Shown: positions 1 through 6,117 of the stretch, in pieces | Numbering within the stretch: the first letter of the stretch is position 1 | How the letters are laid out: every line of letters starts with the position of its first letter | Assembly (NCBI GenBank): GCA_017543005.1 | Contig: JAFWEA010000092.1 | Coordinates: forward strand, 1-10,686 | DNA length: 10,686 nt | Direction of reading: 5' to 3' | Source: Solobacterium sp. | Lineage (GTDB): Bacteria; Bacillota_I; Bacilli_A; Erysipelotrichales; Erysipelotrichaceae | The notes under the pieces: model-generated | The model's database searches: none | Told to the model about the DNA's origin: nothing | Seen by the model: only the letters and a program-made list of their open reading frames with translations | Translations under genes and position numbers: made by a program

Positions 1-404
1 GGCGGCAACGGTTTCTTGTGTTCCGGGGCAAACAGCCCTTCTGTCTCAAGCCGTTTCTTCAGTTCCTCGTACTGCCGGTACAGTTCACCCAGTCCGGCAG
101 CCTGCATGGCCGTGACAATCAGCTGCATCTCCCCGCGGGCTTCGTAGACATTCAGATCAGCCTGCACCAGCACCTTGTCGCCGTCTTTCGGCAGAAACTT
201 CACCCGGCTGTTGGCCGAAGCGAACATGACGCAGCGGATCTGTGCGGAACCGTCCTTCAGACTGAAGTACCAGTGTCCGGAACGGTAATTTGAAAAGTTG
301 CTGATTTCGCCTTCCACCAGCACTCTCTGGATCAGCGGGTCTCCTTCCAGCTTCTGCTTCACATAGTGAACCAGAGCGGATACCGAAACAGCCCGCTGAC
401 TCAT
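1..404 (-). CDS. xseA: Exodeoxyribonuclease VII large subunit, N-terminal part (gene runs off the left edge)
   Basis: Exonuclease VII (XseA with several XseB) degrades single-stranded DNA in both directions in the cytoplasm, in repair and recombination. I translated the minus strand from the ATG at 404: 134 codons are open to the window edge. They match the N-terminal OB-fold nucleic-acid-binding domain of XseA: ALVHYVKQKLEGD near residue 10, then VLVEGEISNF, HWYFSLKDGSAQIRCVMF and EARGEMQLIV, followed by the linker GELYRQYEELKKRLE that leads to the catalytic domain. The full protein is usually about 400-450 residues, so roughly two thirds, including the nuclease domain, lies outside. The start is fixed by family alignment and by a 4-base ATGA overlap with the nusB stop, which implies translational coupling. 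The usual partner xseB would be expected further left but cannot be seen. Confidence 0.93.
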   Translation of the reverse strand, partial: MSQRAVSVSALVHYVKQKLEGDPLIQRVLVEGEISNFSNYRSGHWYFSLKDGSAQIRCVMFASANSRVKFLPKDGDKVLVQADLNVYEARGEMQLIVTAMQAAGLGELYRQYEELKKRLETEGLFAPEHKKPLP

Positions 405-814
405 ATTCTGTCCAGGACTCCGTTGATCAGCTTGTGAGAATCTTTATCGCCGTATTTCCGGGCGATGCGGACATATTCGTCAATAATAACCGGCATTTCG
501 ACAGTCTTGAGATCAAACTCAGCACAGCCGCACAGCAGGATTGCCTGCTCGATGACACCGAGACGGTCAAAAGTCCAGTGCTCCAGCACCTGATTGATAT
601 AACCGATATAACGGTCTTTCTCCCGGACCGCTGTGTCCACGACTCTGCCCATGTATTCATCATTGCGGATATCGGCTTCTTCAGCATCTTCCAGCAGGAT
701 TTCCGCATCCCGCGGCCAGATGAGATACTGATAGACGCAGATGACAGCTGCCGTCCGGCTGACATGACGGTTCAGTTCTTCTTTTTCATTCTGGATGGTC
801 ATAGTTTCCTCCAT
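401..814 (-). CDS. nusB: Transcription antitermination protein NusB
   Basis: NusB binds the boxA RNA of rRNA leaders together with ribosomal protein S10 (NusE) and helps RNA polymerase read through. The 137-residue product has the size and all-alpha character of the family. Typical features are an N-terminal helix with SRTAAVICVYQYL, and a C-terminal half with LGVIEQAILLCGCAEF, then VIIDEYVRIARKYG and KLINGVLDRI, which correspond to the conserved family blocks ending in the FVNGVLD-type motif. Two starts are possible. The ATG at 814 sits 6 bases after a -10-like box, so it could be the first base of a leaderless mRNA. The ATG at 802 (residue 5) has a textbook GGAGG 5 bases upstream. The gene overlaps xseA by 4 bases. 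Many Bacillota place nusB after asp23-like genes; here it appears to be first in its transcript, because a strong terminator separates it from pyk. Confidence 0.9.
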   Translation of the reverse strand: MEETMTIQNEKEELNRHVSRTAAVICVYQYLIWPRDAEILLEDAEEADIRNDEYMGRVVDTAVREKDRYIGYINQVLEHWTFDRLGVIEQAILLCGCAEFDLKTVEMPVIIDEYVRIARKYGDKDSHKLINGVLDRI

Positions 815-820
815 TGAAAT

Positions 821-850
821 ATTTTAACATATAGGCTTGTTATTTGTTCA
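821..850 (-). promoter_or_regulatory. Candidate extended -10 promoter for nusB-xseA
   Basis: On the minus strand there is TG-T-TAAAAT at 829-821 (extended -10). A weak -35-like TGAACA at 850-845 lies 18 bases upstream. Transcription would begin about 7 bases after the -10, that is at or next to the ATG at 814. The position just downstream of the pyk terminator supports a promoter here. This is inferred from motif match only. Confidence 0.5.
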
Positions 851-908
851 TGAAATAGACGTTCACAAACCCTGTAAAAAAAACGATATTCCCGCCCTTC
901 CTGCAGAT

Positions 909-935
909 AAAAAACAGAGCAGCTCAGCTGCTCTG
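909..935 (-). terminator. Rho-independent terminator of pyk
   Basis: Reading the minus strand just after the pyk stop codon, a perfect 9-base stem (CAGAGCAGC / GCTGCTCTG, at 935-927 and 923-915) with a 3-base loop is followed at once by six T residues (914-909). This is a canonical intrinsic terminator and it isolates pyk from nusB. Confidence 0.93.
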
Positions 936-942
936 CATGTTC

Positions 943-2358
943 TTACAGGGTTTCGATCTTGATTAGGTTCGTATTGCCTGACTGACCGTTCGTAACACCG
1001 CCGGTGATGATGATATTGTCACCCGGCTGCAGTTCGAAGACATCGCGGGCCATATTCTTGGCGGTATAGAAGAGCACATCGGTGGAGTTGAACATCTCGC
1101 ACATGCGCGGGGTCACACCCCAGGACAGGGCCAGGCTCCGCCAGGTCTTCTCATCGGTGGTCATGCCGATGATGTCTACCGGGGAACGGAACCGGGATAC
1201 CATGCGGGCGGTGCGGCCGCTCAGTGTGCAGGCAACGATGGCCTTGGCGCGCAGGTCGATGGCCATGCCGCAGGTCGCGTGGGAAATGGCATCCACGTCA
1301 CTGTTGATGTGGAATTCATAGTTGTGGAACCACTTGGCGTAGTTGATGTTCTTTTCGGTTTCGGCAACGATCTTCGCCATAGTCATTACGGCCTGTTCCG
1401 GATAGGCACCGGCTGCTGTCTCACCCGACAGCATGACCGCGCTGGTGCCGTCAAAGACCGCATTGGCAACGTCGGAAGCTTCTGCCCGGGTCGGCCGCGG
1501 GCTGTGGATCATGGATTCCAGCATTTCCGTTGCGACGATAGCACGCTTGCCGGTTTTCCGGCAGATTTCAATCAGGTTCTTCTGGATGGCCGGCAGCTGT
1601 TCCAGCGGCACTTCGACCCCCATGTCACCGCGGGCAACCATGATGCCGTCGCAGGCTTCGCAGATCTCCTGGATATTGTCCACACCGGACTGGTTCTCGA
1701 TCTTGGCAATCAGGGTTGCTGTCTTGCCATAGCCATGGCTGTCGAGCAGTTCCTTGATATCCAGCAGATCCTGCTTGACCGAGACAAAGGAGCAGGCGAT
1801 GAAGTCAACATCATTTTCCGCCCCGAAGAGAATATCCTTCTTGTCCTGTTCGGAAAGATACTTCTGCTTGATGTGCTTGCCCGGGAAAGCCATGCTCTTG
1901 CGGTCGGACATTTCACCGCCGCTGACAACTTCGGTTTCAATCCGCTTGCCGTCGGTACCGAGTACCTTGAAGGCCAGAATACCGTTGTTGACCAGGATCG
2001 TATCGCCCGGATTCATTTCCTTGGCCAGATTCTTATAGCTGACGGAAACGATCGATTCATCCCCTTCCACCTTTTCGGTTGTGAAGGTGAACTTGCTGCC
2101 TTCCTGCAGATTGATCTTCCCGTTCTTGAAAGTACCGATGCGGAATTCCGGACCCTTGGTGTCCAGCATGATGGCAATCGGCAGATGGAGCTGTTCACGG
2201 ACCTTCTTGATCGTATTGATTCTCTTCAGATGCTCCTCATGGTTTCCGTGTGAGAAGTTCAGACGGGCAACATTCATCCCGGCAAGGCAGAGCTTGGTAA
2301 TCATTTCCTCCGATTCACTGGCCGGACCGATGGTGCATATAATCTTTGTTTTTCTCAT
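943..2358 (-). CDS. pyk: Pyruvate kinase
   Basis: Catalyses the last step of glycolysis: phosphoenolpyruvate + ADP to pyruvate + ATP, in the cytoplasm. Numbering from the ATG at 2364: KTKIICTIGPAS at 5-16, then MNVARLNFSHG at 30-40 (R34, N36 and S38 line the ATP/K+ site), LDTKGPE at 67-73, the family signature LIAKIEN with catalytic Lys221 and metal ligand Glu223, the ARGDMG loop, and PRPTRAEASDVANAVFDGT-type sequence ahead of LSGETAAG. At about 471-473 residues it matches the short E. coli PykF form and lacks the extra C-terminal PEP-utiliser-like domain of Bacillus Pyk. I prefer the ATG at 2358: the product then starts MRKTKIICTIGPAS as in the family, and the weak AAGAG ribosome site is 9 bases away rather than 3. 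The ATG at 2364 is the alternative. Oddities are Asn-Asn where the B domain usually has Asp-Asp (126-127), and Ile76 where K+-dependent enzymes usually have Thr. Confidence 0.97.
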   Translation of the reverse strand: MRKTKIICTIGPASESEEMITKLCLAGMNVARLNFSHGNHEEHLKRINTIKKVREQLHLPIAIMLDTKGPEFRIGTFKNGKINLQEGSKFTFTTEKVEGDESIVSVSYKNLAKEMNPGDTILVNNGILAFKVLGTDGKRIETEVVSGGEMSDRKSMAFPGKHIKQKYLSEQDKKDILFGAENDVDFIACSFVSVKQDLLDIKELLDSHGYGKTATLIAKIENQSGVDNIQEICEACDGIMVARGDMGVEVPLEQLPAIQKNLIEICRKTGKRAIVATEMLESMIHSPRPTRAEASDVANAVFDGTSAVMLSGETAAGAYPEQAVMTMAKIVAETEKNINYAKWFHNYEFHINSDVDAISHATCGMAIDLRAKAIVACTLSGRTARMVSRFRSPVDIIGMTTDEKTWRSLALSWGVTPRMCEMFNSTDVLFYTAKNMARDVFELQPGDNIIITGGVTNGQSGNTNLIKIETL

Positions 2359-2385
2359 AATCATAATCTCTTTCTATTGCGCTGC

Positions 2386-2400
2386 CGATTTGTGAAATCG
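2386..2400. repeat. Inverted repeat in the pyk leader (6-3-6)
   Basis: CGATTT-GTG-AAATCG is a perfect palindrome with 6-base arms and a 3-base centre, lying a few bases downstream of the predicted pyk transcription start. It could be a repressor operator or a small 5' hairpin. Which regulator would bind is unknown. Confidence 0.5.
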
Positions 2401-2415
2401 ACTCACAACTCGTAA

Positions 2416-2444
2416 ATAATATACTTTCAGCAACCGGAAAACAA
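2416..2444 (-). promoter_or_regulatory. pyk: Candidate sigma-A promoter of pyk
   Basis: On the minus strand TTGTTT (2444-2439) is followed after exactly 17 bases by TATTAT (2421-2416), which fits a vegetative promoter. Transcription would start near 2409, giving a 5' leader of about 45-50 bases. That leader contains the palindrome at 2386-2400. Confidence 0.6.
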
Positions 2445-2458
2445 TAGAAAACTTCTAT
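2444..2458. repeat. Inverted repeat overlapping the upstream edge of the pyk -35 box (6-3-6)
   Basis: ATAGAA-AAC-TTCTAT is a perfect palindrome with the same 6-3-6 geometry as the one at 2386-2400 but a different arm sequence. It touches the last base of the pyk -35 hexamer and lies between the divergent pyk and DUF5662 promoters. It is a possible regulator site; AT-rich chance palindromes of this length are also plausible. Confidence 0.35.
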
Positions 2459-2499
2459 CGAAGCCATACATTTTTCATGATGTGCTGATAAGGGAATGG

Positions 2500-2505
2500 T
2501 ACAAT
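2500..2505 (+). promoter_or_regulatory. Candidate extended -10 box for the DUF5662-like gene
   Basis: TG-G-TACAAT (2497-2505) is an extended -10 motif. It is followed by exactly 6 bases and then the ATG at 2512, so the transcript would begin at the start codon. No good -35 is visible. The only SD-like bases (AGGA, 2507-2510) are 1 base from the ATG, too close to work, which is consistent with a leaderless message. Confidence 0.5.
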
Positions 2506-2511
2506 CAGGAT

Positions 2512-3075
2512 ATGGCAAAGAATGTATCTTTATCAACCCTGCAGAAAGTGAGCGGTCATTTTAAAACTGTAATGGAACATCGCCGTGAAGTCCGCCGGTG
2601 CTGTTTTGCCTGCGGTCTGTATTACCAGGGACTGACGCATGATCTTTCCAAGTACAGTGTGCAGGAATTCAGCGAAAGTGTAAAGTATTTTCAGGGCTGG
2701 CGTTCCCCTTATGATGCGGAAAGAGAATTATACGGCTACGCGCCCGGCTGGCTGCATCATAAAGGCCGCAATCGGCATCACTGGGAATACTGGTATGACA
2801 TGCAGAAAGGCGCCTACCGGCCGATCAAAATGCCCTACCGTTATCTGGTTGAAAGCTGCTGTGACCGGATCGCCGCCAGCAAGGTCTATCTGAAGGAGAA
2901 GTACACTCCGGCCAGTCCGCTGGAATACTTCCTCTCCCGCCCGGCCAGGAACTACATGCATCCGGAAACAGCTGCCGGGATAGAGGAAATCCTGCGGGAT
3001 GTAGCCGAAAACGGTGAAGAAGCAGCCTTCGCCCGAATCAGGGAAAAACTGAAAAAGCAGCCTGGACATCGATAA
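2512..3075 (+). CDS. DUF5662-like protein, possible HD-type metal-dependent hydrolase
   Basis: Function unknown. The 187-residue soluble protein resembles, from memory, the DUF5662 family of Bacillota, some members of which have been mislabelled in databases. From the ATG at 2512 the striking features are H23, a cluster GLTHDLSKYS with H43-D44, then LHHKGRNRHHWEYW (H82, H83, H89, H90) and SCCDRIAASK with D118. The order His ... His-Asp ... His ... Asp is that of HD-superfamily phosphohydrolases, which bind one or two metal ions, so a metal-dependent hydrolase is a reasonable inference but not shown. There is no signal peptide or membrane segment. I chose 2512 because an extended -10 lies 6 bases upstream of it; a GTG at 2482 would add 10 residues but has no ribosome site and lies upstream of that box. 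The gene is monocistronic, divergent from pyk and followed by its own terminator. Confidence 0.75.
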   Translation: MAKNVSLSTLQKVSGHFKTVMEHRREVRRCCFACGLYYQGLTHDLSKYSVQEFSESVKYFQGWRSPYDAERELYGYAPGWLHHKGRNRHHWEYWYDMQKGAYRPIKMPYRYLVESCCDRIAASKVYLKEKYTPASPLEYFLSRPARNYMHPETAAGIEEILRDVAENGEEAAFARIREKLKKQPGHR

Positions 3076-3076
3076 T

Positions 3077-3108
3077 CCGTATTCTCACATAGGATACGGG
3101 TTTTTTTT
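3077..3108 (+). terminator. Rho-independent terminator of the DUF5662-like gene
   Basis: Directly after the stop codon, CCGTATTC (3077-3084) pairs with GGATACGG (3092-3099), with one G-T pair and a 7-base loop. After one further G comes a run of eight T (3101-3108). It separates this gene from the following operon. Confidence 0.9.
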
Positions 3109-3142
3109 CTTTCTGCCATCAGACGCAATCCCACGGATCGCT

Positions 3143-3148
3143 TATAAT
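3143..3148 (+). promoter_or_regulatory. Consensus -10 box (TATAAT) of the Nudix-glycerate kinase operon
   Basis: A perfect TATAAT lies exactly 6 bases before the ATG at 3155. With the usual distance of about 7 bases from the -10 to the start point, the first transcribed base would be the A of the ATG. The -35 region is poor (CAGACG at 3120-3125, 17-base spacer). No Shine-Dalgarno sequence precedes the gene. Confidence 0.65.
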
Positions 3149-3154
3149 GAGTTT

Positions 3155-3778
3155 ATGAAACTGGAAGAACTGATGTCACTGCTGGAAGAAACGGACTTTA
3201 CCCGCGAGAGCGGTTTTGCCGTTGTGCTGCCCCTGCTCGAACGGGACGGGGAAATGCATATCCTGTTCGAAGTCCGCAGCCCGGGCATTTCCCAGGGCGG
3301 TGAGGTCTGTTTTCCGGGCGGCCGCATTGAACCGGGTGAAACCGCCATGCAGGCAGTTATACGCGAGGCCTGCGAGGAGCTCTGTATTGCCCCTTCTCAG
3401 CTTGAAATCCTGAAACCGATGCCGGATGCACATTCTTCCCGGCCAGGCCAGATTCACTGCTTTATCGGCCTCCTGCACGATTATCACGATACCTTCAGCC
3501 CGGATGAAGCAGAACGTGTCTTCACCCTGCCGGTGGAGCAGCTGCTGCAGATGGAACCACAGACCGGCACCTATCAGCTGCAGCGTCAGTTTGACGATGC
3601 TTTTCCCTTTGCCCTGCTGCCCGGCGGGAAAGAATACCCCTTCCGCAGCCGCAAGGAAACCCTGTGGTTTTACCGGACAGAGGATGCTGTTATCTGGGGA
3701 CTGACGGCCGGCATTCTGCGCCGTTTCCTGGAGACTGTCAGAACCCGCCAAGAAACTGCCAAACAATCGGAGGATTGA
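3155..3778 (+). CDS. Nudix hydrolase, CoA pyrophosphatase type
   Basis: Likely cleaves the pyrophosphate of coenzyme A or its oxidised or acylated forms to 4'-phosphopantetheine and 3',5'-ADP in the cytoplasm. The 207-residue product carries a Nudix box at about 56-78: G56 x5 E62 x7 R70-E71-A-C-E74-E75-L-C-I, with all metal-binding glutamates present. The final conserved Gly of the box is Cys77. Just before it, VRSPGISQGGEVCFPGG resembles the UPF0035 motif that marks the CoA-specific branch, and the C-terminal VIWGLTAGILRRF also fits that branch. The substrate is inferred from these motifs; another nucleotide diphosphate is possible. It is the first gene of a two-gene operon, 3 bases ahead of the glycerate kinase ATG. 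There is no Shine-Dalgarno site at the start, and a TATAAT box 6 bases upstream suggests leaderless translation. Confidence 0.9.
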   Translation: MKLEELMSLLEETDFTRESGFAVVLPLLERDGEMHILFEVRSPGISQGGEVCFPGGRIEPGETAMQAVIREACEELCIAPSQLEILKPMPDAHSSRPGQIHCFIGLLHDYHDTFSPDEAERVFTLPVEQLLQMEPQTGTYQLQRQFDDAFPFALLPGGKEYPFRSRKETLWFYRTEDAVIWGLTAGILRRFLETVRTRQETAKQSED

Positions 3779-3781
3779 ATT

Positions 3782-5017
3782 ATGACCATGCGCAAAGATG
3801 CCGAAACAATCATCAAGGCAGCCCTGCACGCTGCCAACCCCGATACCGCCGTCCGCAAGGCCCTGCAGAATCTCCCTGAGGTCAATGGAAAGATTTTTCT
3901 GGCTGCCATCGGCAAGGCGGCCTGGCAGATGAGTGCCACCGCAGCTGAGTGTCTTGGGGAACGGCTGAGTGAAGGCATATGCATTACGAAATACGGCCAT
4001 GTTATGGGCGATATTCCGCATGTTGCCTGTTATGAAGCCGGCCATCCCGTCATGGATGAAAACTCGGTTAAGGCCTCGGAAGCCGCGGTCCGCATGGCCG
4101 AAAACCTGCAGGCGGATGATCTTCTGGTCTTTCTGGTATCGGGCGGCGGCTCCGCCCTGTTTGAAGTACCGGCGATTCCGCTTGCCGAACTGCAGGATAT
4201 CAACCGGCAGCTGCTGTCCAGCGGCGCGGATATTGTCGAGATGAATACCATCCGCAAACGGCTTTCGCTGGTCAAAGGCGGAAAGTTTGCCGGGCTTGCT
4301 GCCCCGGCCAGAGTCTTTACCGTTGTTCTGTCGGATATCATCGGGGATCCGCTCGATATGATCGCTTCCGGCCCGGCCTGCGCGGATCATACCACCTGCC
4401 AAGAAGCACTGGCCATTGCCGAAAAGTATCATCTGCATCTTTCCGACCATGCCCTGGCCTGCCTGCAGACAGAGACACCGAAAGAGCTCGGCAATGTCGA
4501 AACACAGATTACCGGCAGTGTCCGTCAGCTCTGTGCAGCCGCGGAAGATACCTGCAGAACACTTGGTTATGAGCCGCATTTCCTGACCGCCTCCCTGAAC
4601 TGTGAAGCCCGCGAAGCCGGCCGTTTCCTGGCTGCCATTGCCCGGGATCATGCCGATACCGATAAACCGCTGGCTTTTATCTGCGGCGGTGAAACCGTAG
4701 TCCATCTGACCGGCAAGGGTCTGGGCGGCCGGAATCAGGAACTGGCCCTGGCTGCGGCCGAAGGCCTGGCTGATCTGAACAATGTCCTGCTGTTTTCGCT
4801 TGGCAGTGACGGGACTGACGGGCCGACTGATGCGGCCGGCGGCATCGTTGACGGAACAACCTGCCATCAGCTGCTTGAACTGGGCTGTTCCATTCCGGCA
4901 CTGCTGGCTGACAATGATTCCTATCATGCCCTGCAGAAATGCAACGGCCTGCTCATGACCGGACCGACCGGCACAAATGTCAATGATCTGACTGTCCTGC
5001 TGATCCGGCCCGAATAA
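3782..5017 (+). CDS. Glycerate 2-kinase, class II (DUF4147/MOFRL family)
   Basis: Phosphorylates D-glycerate with ATP to 2-phosphoglycerate, feeding lower glycolysis via enolase; it acts in the cytoplasm. The 411 residues fit the GckA/TtuD-type family: an N-terminal Rossmann-like domain with AAIGKAAWQM (Lys45, in the position of the catalytic Lys of this family), AGHPVMDENS, the glycine-rich VSGGGSALFE at 119-127, MNTIRKRLSLVKGGK, and DIIGDPLDMIASGP. The C-terminal MOFRL domain has FICGGETVVHLTGKG, GGRNQELALA, GSDGTDGPTDAAGG and the terminal GPTGTNVNDL (394-403). A strong ribosome site, GGAGGA, lies 7 bases before the ATG and overlaps the end of the Nudix gene, so the two are co-transcribed. 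This contrasts with the first gene, which has none. The physiological source of glycerate (for example serine, glyoxylate or sugar-acid breakdown) is not evident from the window. The gene ends at a hairpin shared with the opposing acyltransferase gene. Confidence 0.95.
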   Translation: MTMRKDAETIIKAALHAANPDTAVRKALQNLPEVNGKIFLAAIGKAAWQMSATAAECLGERLSEGICITKYGHVMGDIPHVACYEAGHPVMDENSVKASEAAVRMAENLQADDLLVFLVSGGGSALFEVPAIPLAELQDINRQLLSSGADIVEMNTIRKRLSLVKGGKFAGLAAPARVFTVVLSDIIGDPLDMIASGPACADHTTCQEALAIAEKYHLHLSDHALACLQTETPKELGNVETQITGSVRQLCAAAEDTCRTLGYEPHFLTASLNCEAREAGRFLAAIARDHADTDKPLAFICGGETVVHLTGKGLGGRNQELALAAAEGLADLNNVLLFSLGSDGTDGPTDAAGGIVDGTTCHQLLELGCSIPALLADNDSYHALQKCNGLLMTGPTGTNVNDLTVLLIRPE

Positions 5018-5034
5018 CTTGATACAGATGAAAG

Positions 5035-5058
5035 AATCCCGGCGATTGCCGGGATTTT
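5035..5058. terminator. Bidirectional terminator between glycerate kinase and the acyltransferase
   Basis: AATCCCGGC (5035-5043) and GCCGGGATT (5048-5056) form a perfect 9-base stem with a 4-base loop, followed by TTTT on the plus strand. On the minus strand the stem is followed by TTCTTTC, so it may also stop the convergent acyltransferase transcript, though less strongly. Confidence 0.85.
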
Positions 5059-5082
5059 CAAACGTTTATTCTCTCTTGTATT

Positions 5083-6117
5083 TCAGTGGATCAGACGCCG
5101 TTGCAGGTGTTCAACAAATACGTGTGTCCAGATGCTCAGAATGATAATCACAATGATCTGCAGGACATACATCCACCAGGCTGTCCAGCCTTTCAGACTG
5201 CACAGGAACAGCACCGGATACTGCCAGAGATACATCTCGTAGCTGAACGAACTGACTTTCTGAAACAGCGGAAGATCGAGCAGCCGGCCGAGATTGCCGC
5301 TGTTGACGCAGCTCCACAGCATCATCGCCGTGAACAGCGCATACAATACCAGGCCATACCGGCAGACCGACGGATCCGTGCCGGATACCTTCAGGAACAG
5401 GATCACCGTCACGATGATATAAACCAGGCCAAACAGCAGTGCCGGCAGCGGTTTCATGCGTTTCTTTGTCTGTTTACGCTCTGCCGTCTTCCAGCCCAGC
5501 AGTGCCCCGATCAAAAGCGCATGGATCCTTGTATCTGTGCTGTAGTAAAGAACTGTCTGGGAAGCCTGGGTAAACAGGGCCCGGATGGGCATGATCAGCA
5601 GGGAAATCACTGTCAGCCCGGCCAGCAGTGTTGCCCCCCTGCCGCTTCTGCGGCCGGCCAGATACAGCCATGGCCAGATGAGTTCAAACTGGATCAGCAC
5701 GGCGATATACCACAAATGGGTAAAGGCCGAAGTATTGCTCAGATTGGCAAAGTAATCCGCCTGTTTGGAAATCTGCCAGTAATTGTTGAAGCCGAGCAGG
5801 ATGCTGGCCACTTCCTCATGGGCATTGATCAGCCGGAATTTATCGGCCAGAGCCAGGAACTCGACCGTAATGAAAATGACCAGGACAAGCGCCGGATACA
5901 GTCTCACGAGACGTCTGCGATAATACGGCAGCACGCCCATCCGGCCCCGGCTGACACTTGCATAGGCCGTCAGGAAGCCGCTGATCACAAAGAAAATAAC
6001 AACGCCGAAAAACCCGCCGGGCATGAACCGCGGGAACGCATGATAGAGCAGAACACCGGTTAAAGCCAGCGTTCTGAGGCCGTCAAGACCCCTGATTCTC
6101 GTCTTCTTCCGGGTCAT
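5083..6117 (-). CDS. Membrane acyltransferase-3, stand-alone OatA-type transmembrane subunit
   Basis: Acyltransferase-3 proteins move acetyl groups from a cytoplasmic donor across the membrane onto cell-surface polymers. The 344 residues are hydrophobic throughout, about ten membrane segments. Family landmarks are present: RGLDGLRTLAL at 9-19, the conserved His26 in LLYHAF, GFFGVVIFFVISGFL near 35-49, the arginine motif YYRRRLVRLYP at 65-75, HLWYIAVLIQFELIWP from 134 and SYEMYLWQYPVLF near the C terminus. It stops after the last membrane helix and a short tail, so the extracellular SGNH domain that is fused to it in Staphylococcus or Streptococcus OatA is missing; an SGNH protein is instead encoded by the gene directly upstream, overlapping by 35 bases. 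Peptidoglycan (MurNAc O-acetylation, giving lysozyme resistance) is the likeliest target by analogy, but another envelope polysaccharide or teichoic acid cannot be excluded. The start has only a weak GGAAG site, suggesting translational coupling. Confidence 0.9.
   Translation of the reverse strand: MTRKKTRIRGLDGLRTLALTGVLLYHAFPRFMPGGFFGVVIFFVISGFLTAYASVSRGRMGVLPYYRRRLVRLYPALVLVIFITVEFLALADKFRLINAHEEVASILLGFNNYWQISKQADYFANLSNTSAFTHLWYIAVLIQFELIWPWLYLAGRRSGRGATLLAGLTVISLLIMPIRALFTQASQTVLYYSTDTRIHALLIGALLGWKTAERKQTKKRMKPLPALLFGLVYIIVTVILFLKVSGTDPSVCRYGLVLYALFTAMMLWSCVNSGNLGRLLDLPLFQKVSSFSYEMYLWQYPVLFLCSLKGWTAWWMYVLQIIVIIILSIWTHVFVEHLQRRLIH

Noticed and set aside
434..817. 127-codon open frame antisense to nusB
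   Set aside because: It almost exactly mirrors nusB, and its sequence (many Asp/Ile/Phe from reversed codons) looks like a shadow.
1279..2253. 324-codon open frame on the plus strand, antisense to pyk
   Set aside because: It lies entirely inside pyruvate kinase, whose conserved motifs fix the reading frame. The antisense product has no recognisable domain.
3176..4927. 583-codon open frame on the minus strand, antisense to the Nudix and glycerate kinase genes
   Set aside because: It crosses two clearly real genes including their junction, its translation resembles no family (low-complexity, Gly/Gln/Phe-rich), and it has no promoter or ribosome site that I can see. Biased codon use in the sense genes (few Leu TTA/CTA and Ser TCA) removes stops from the opposite strand.
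5086..6063. 325-codon open frame on the plus strand, antisense to the acyltransferase
   Set aside because: Its His/Gln-rich translation is the mirror of Leu/membrane codons in the real gene; no independent start signal is seen.
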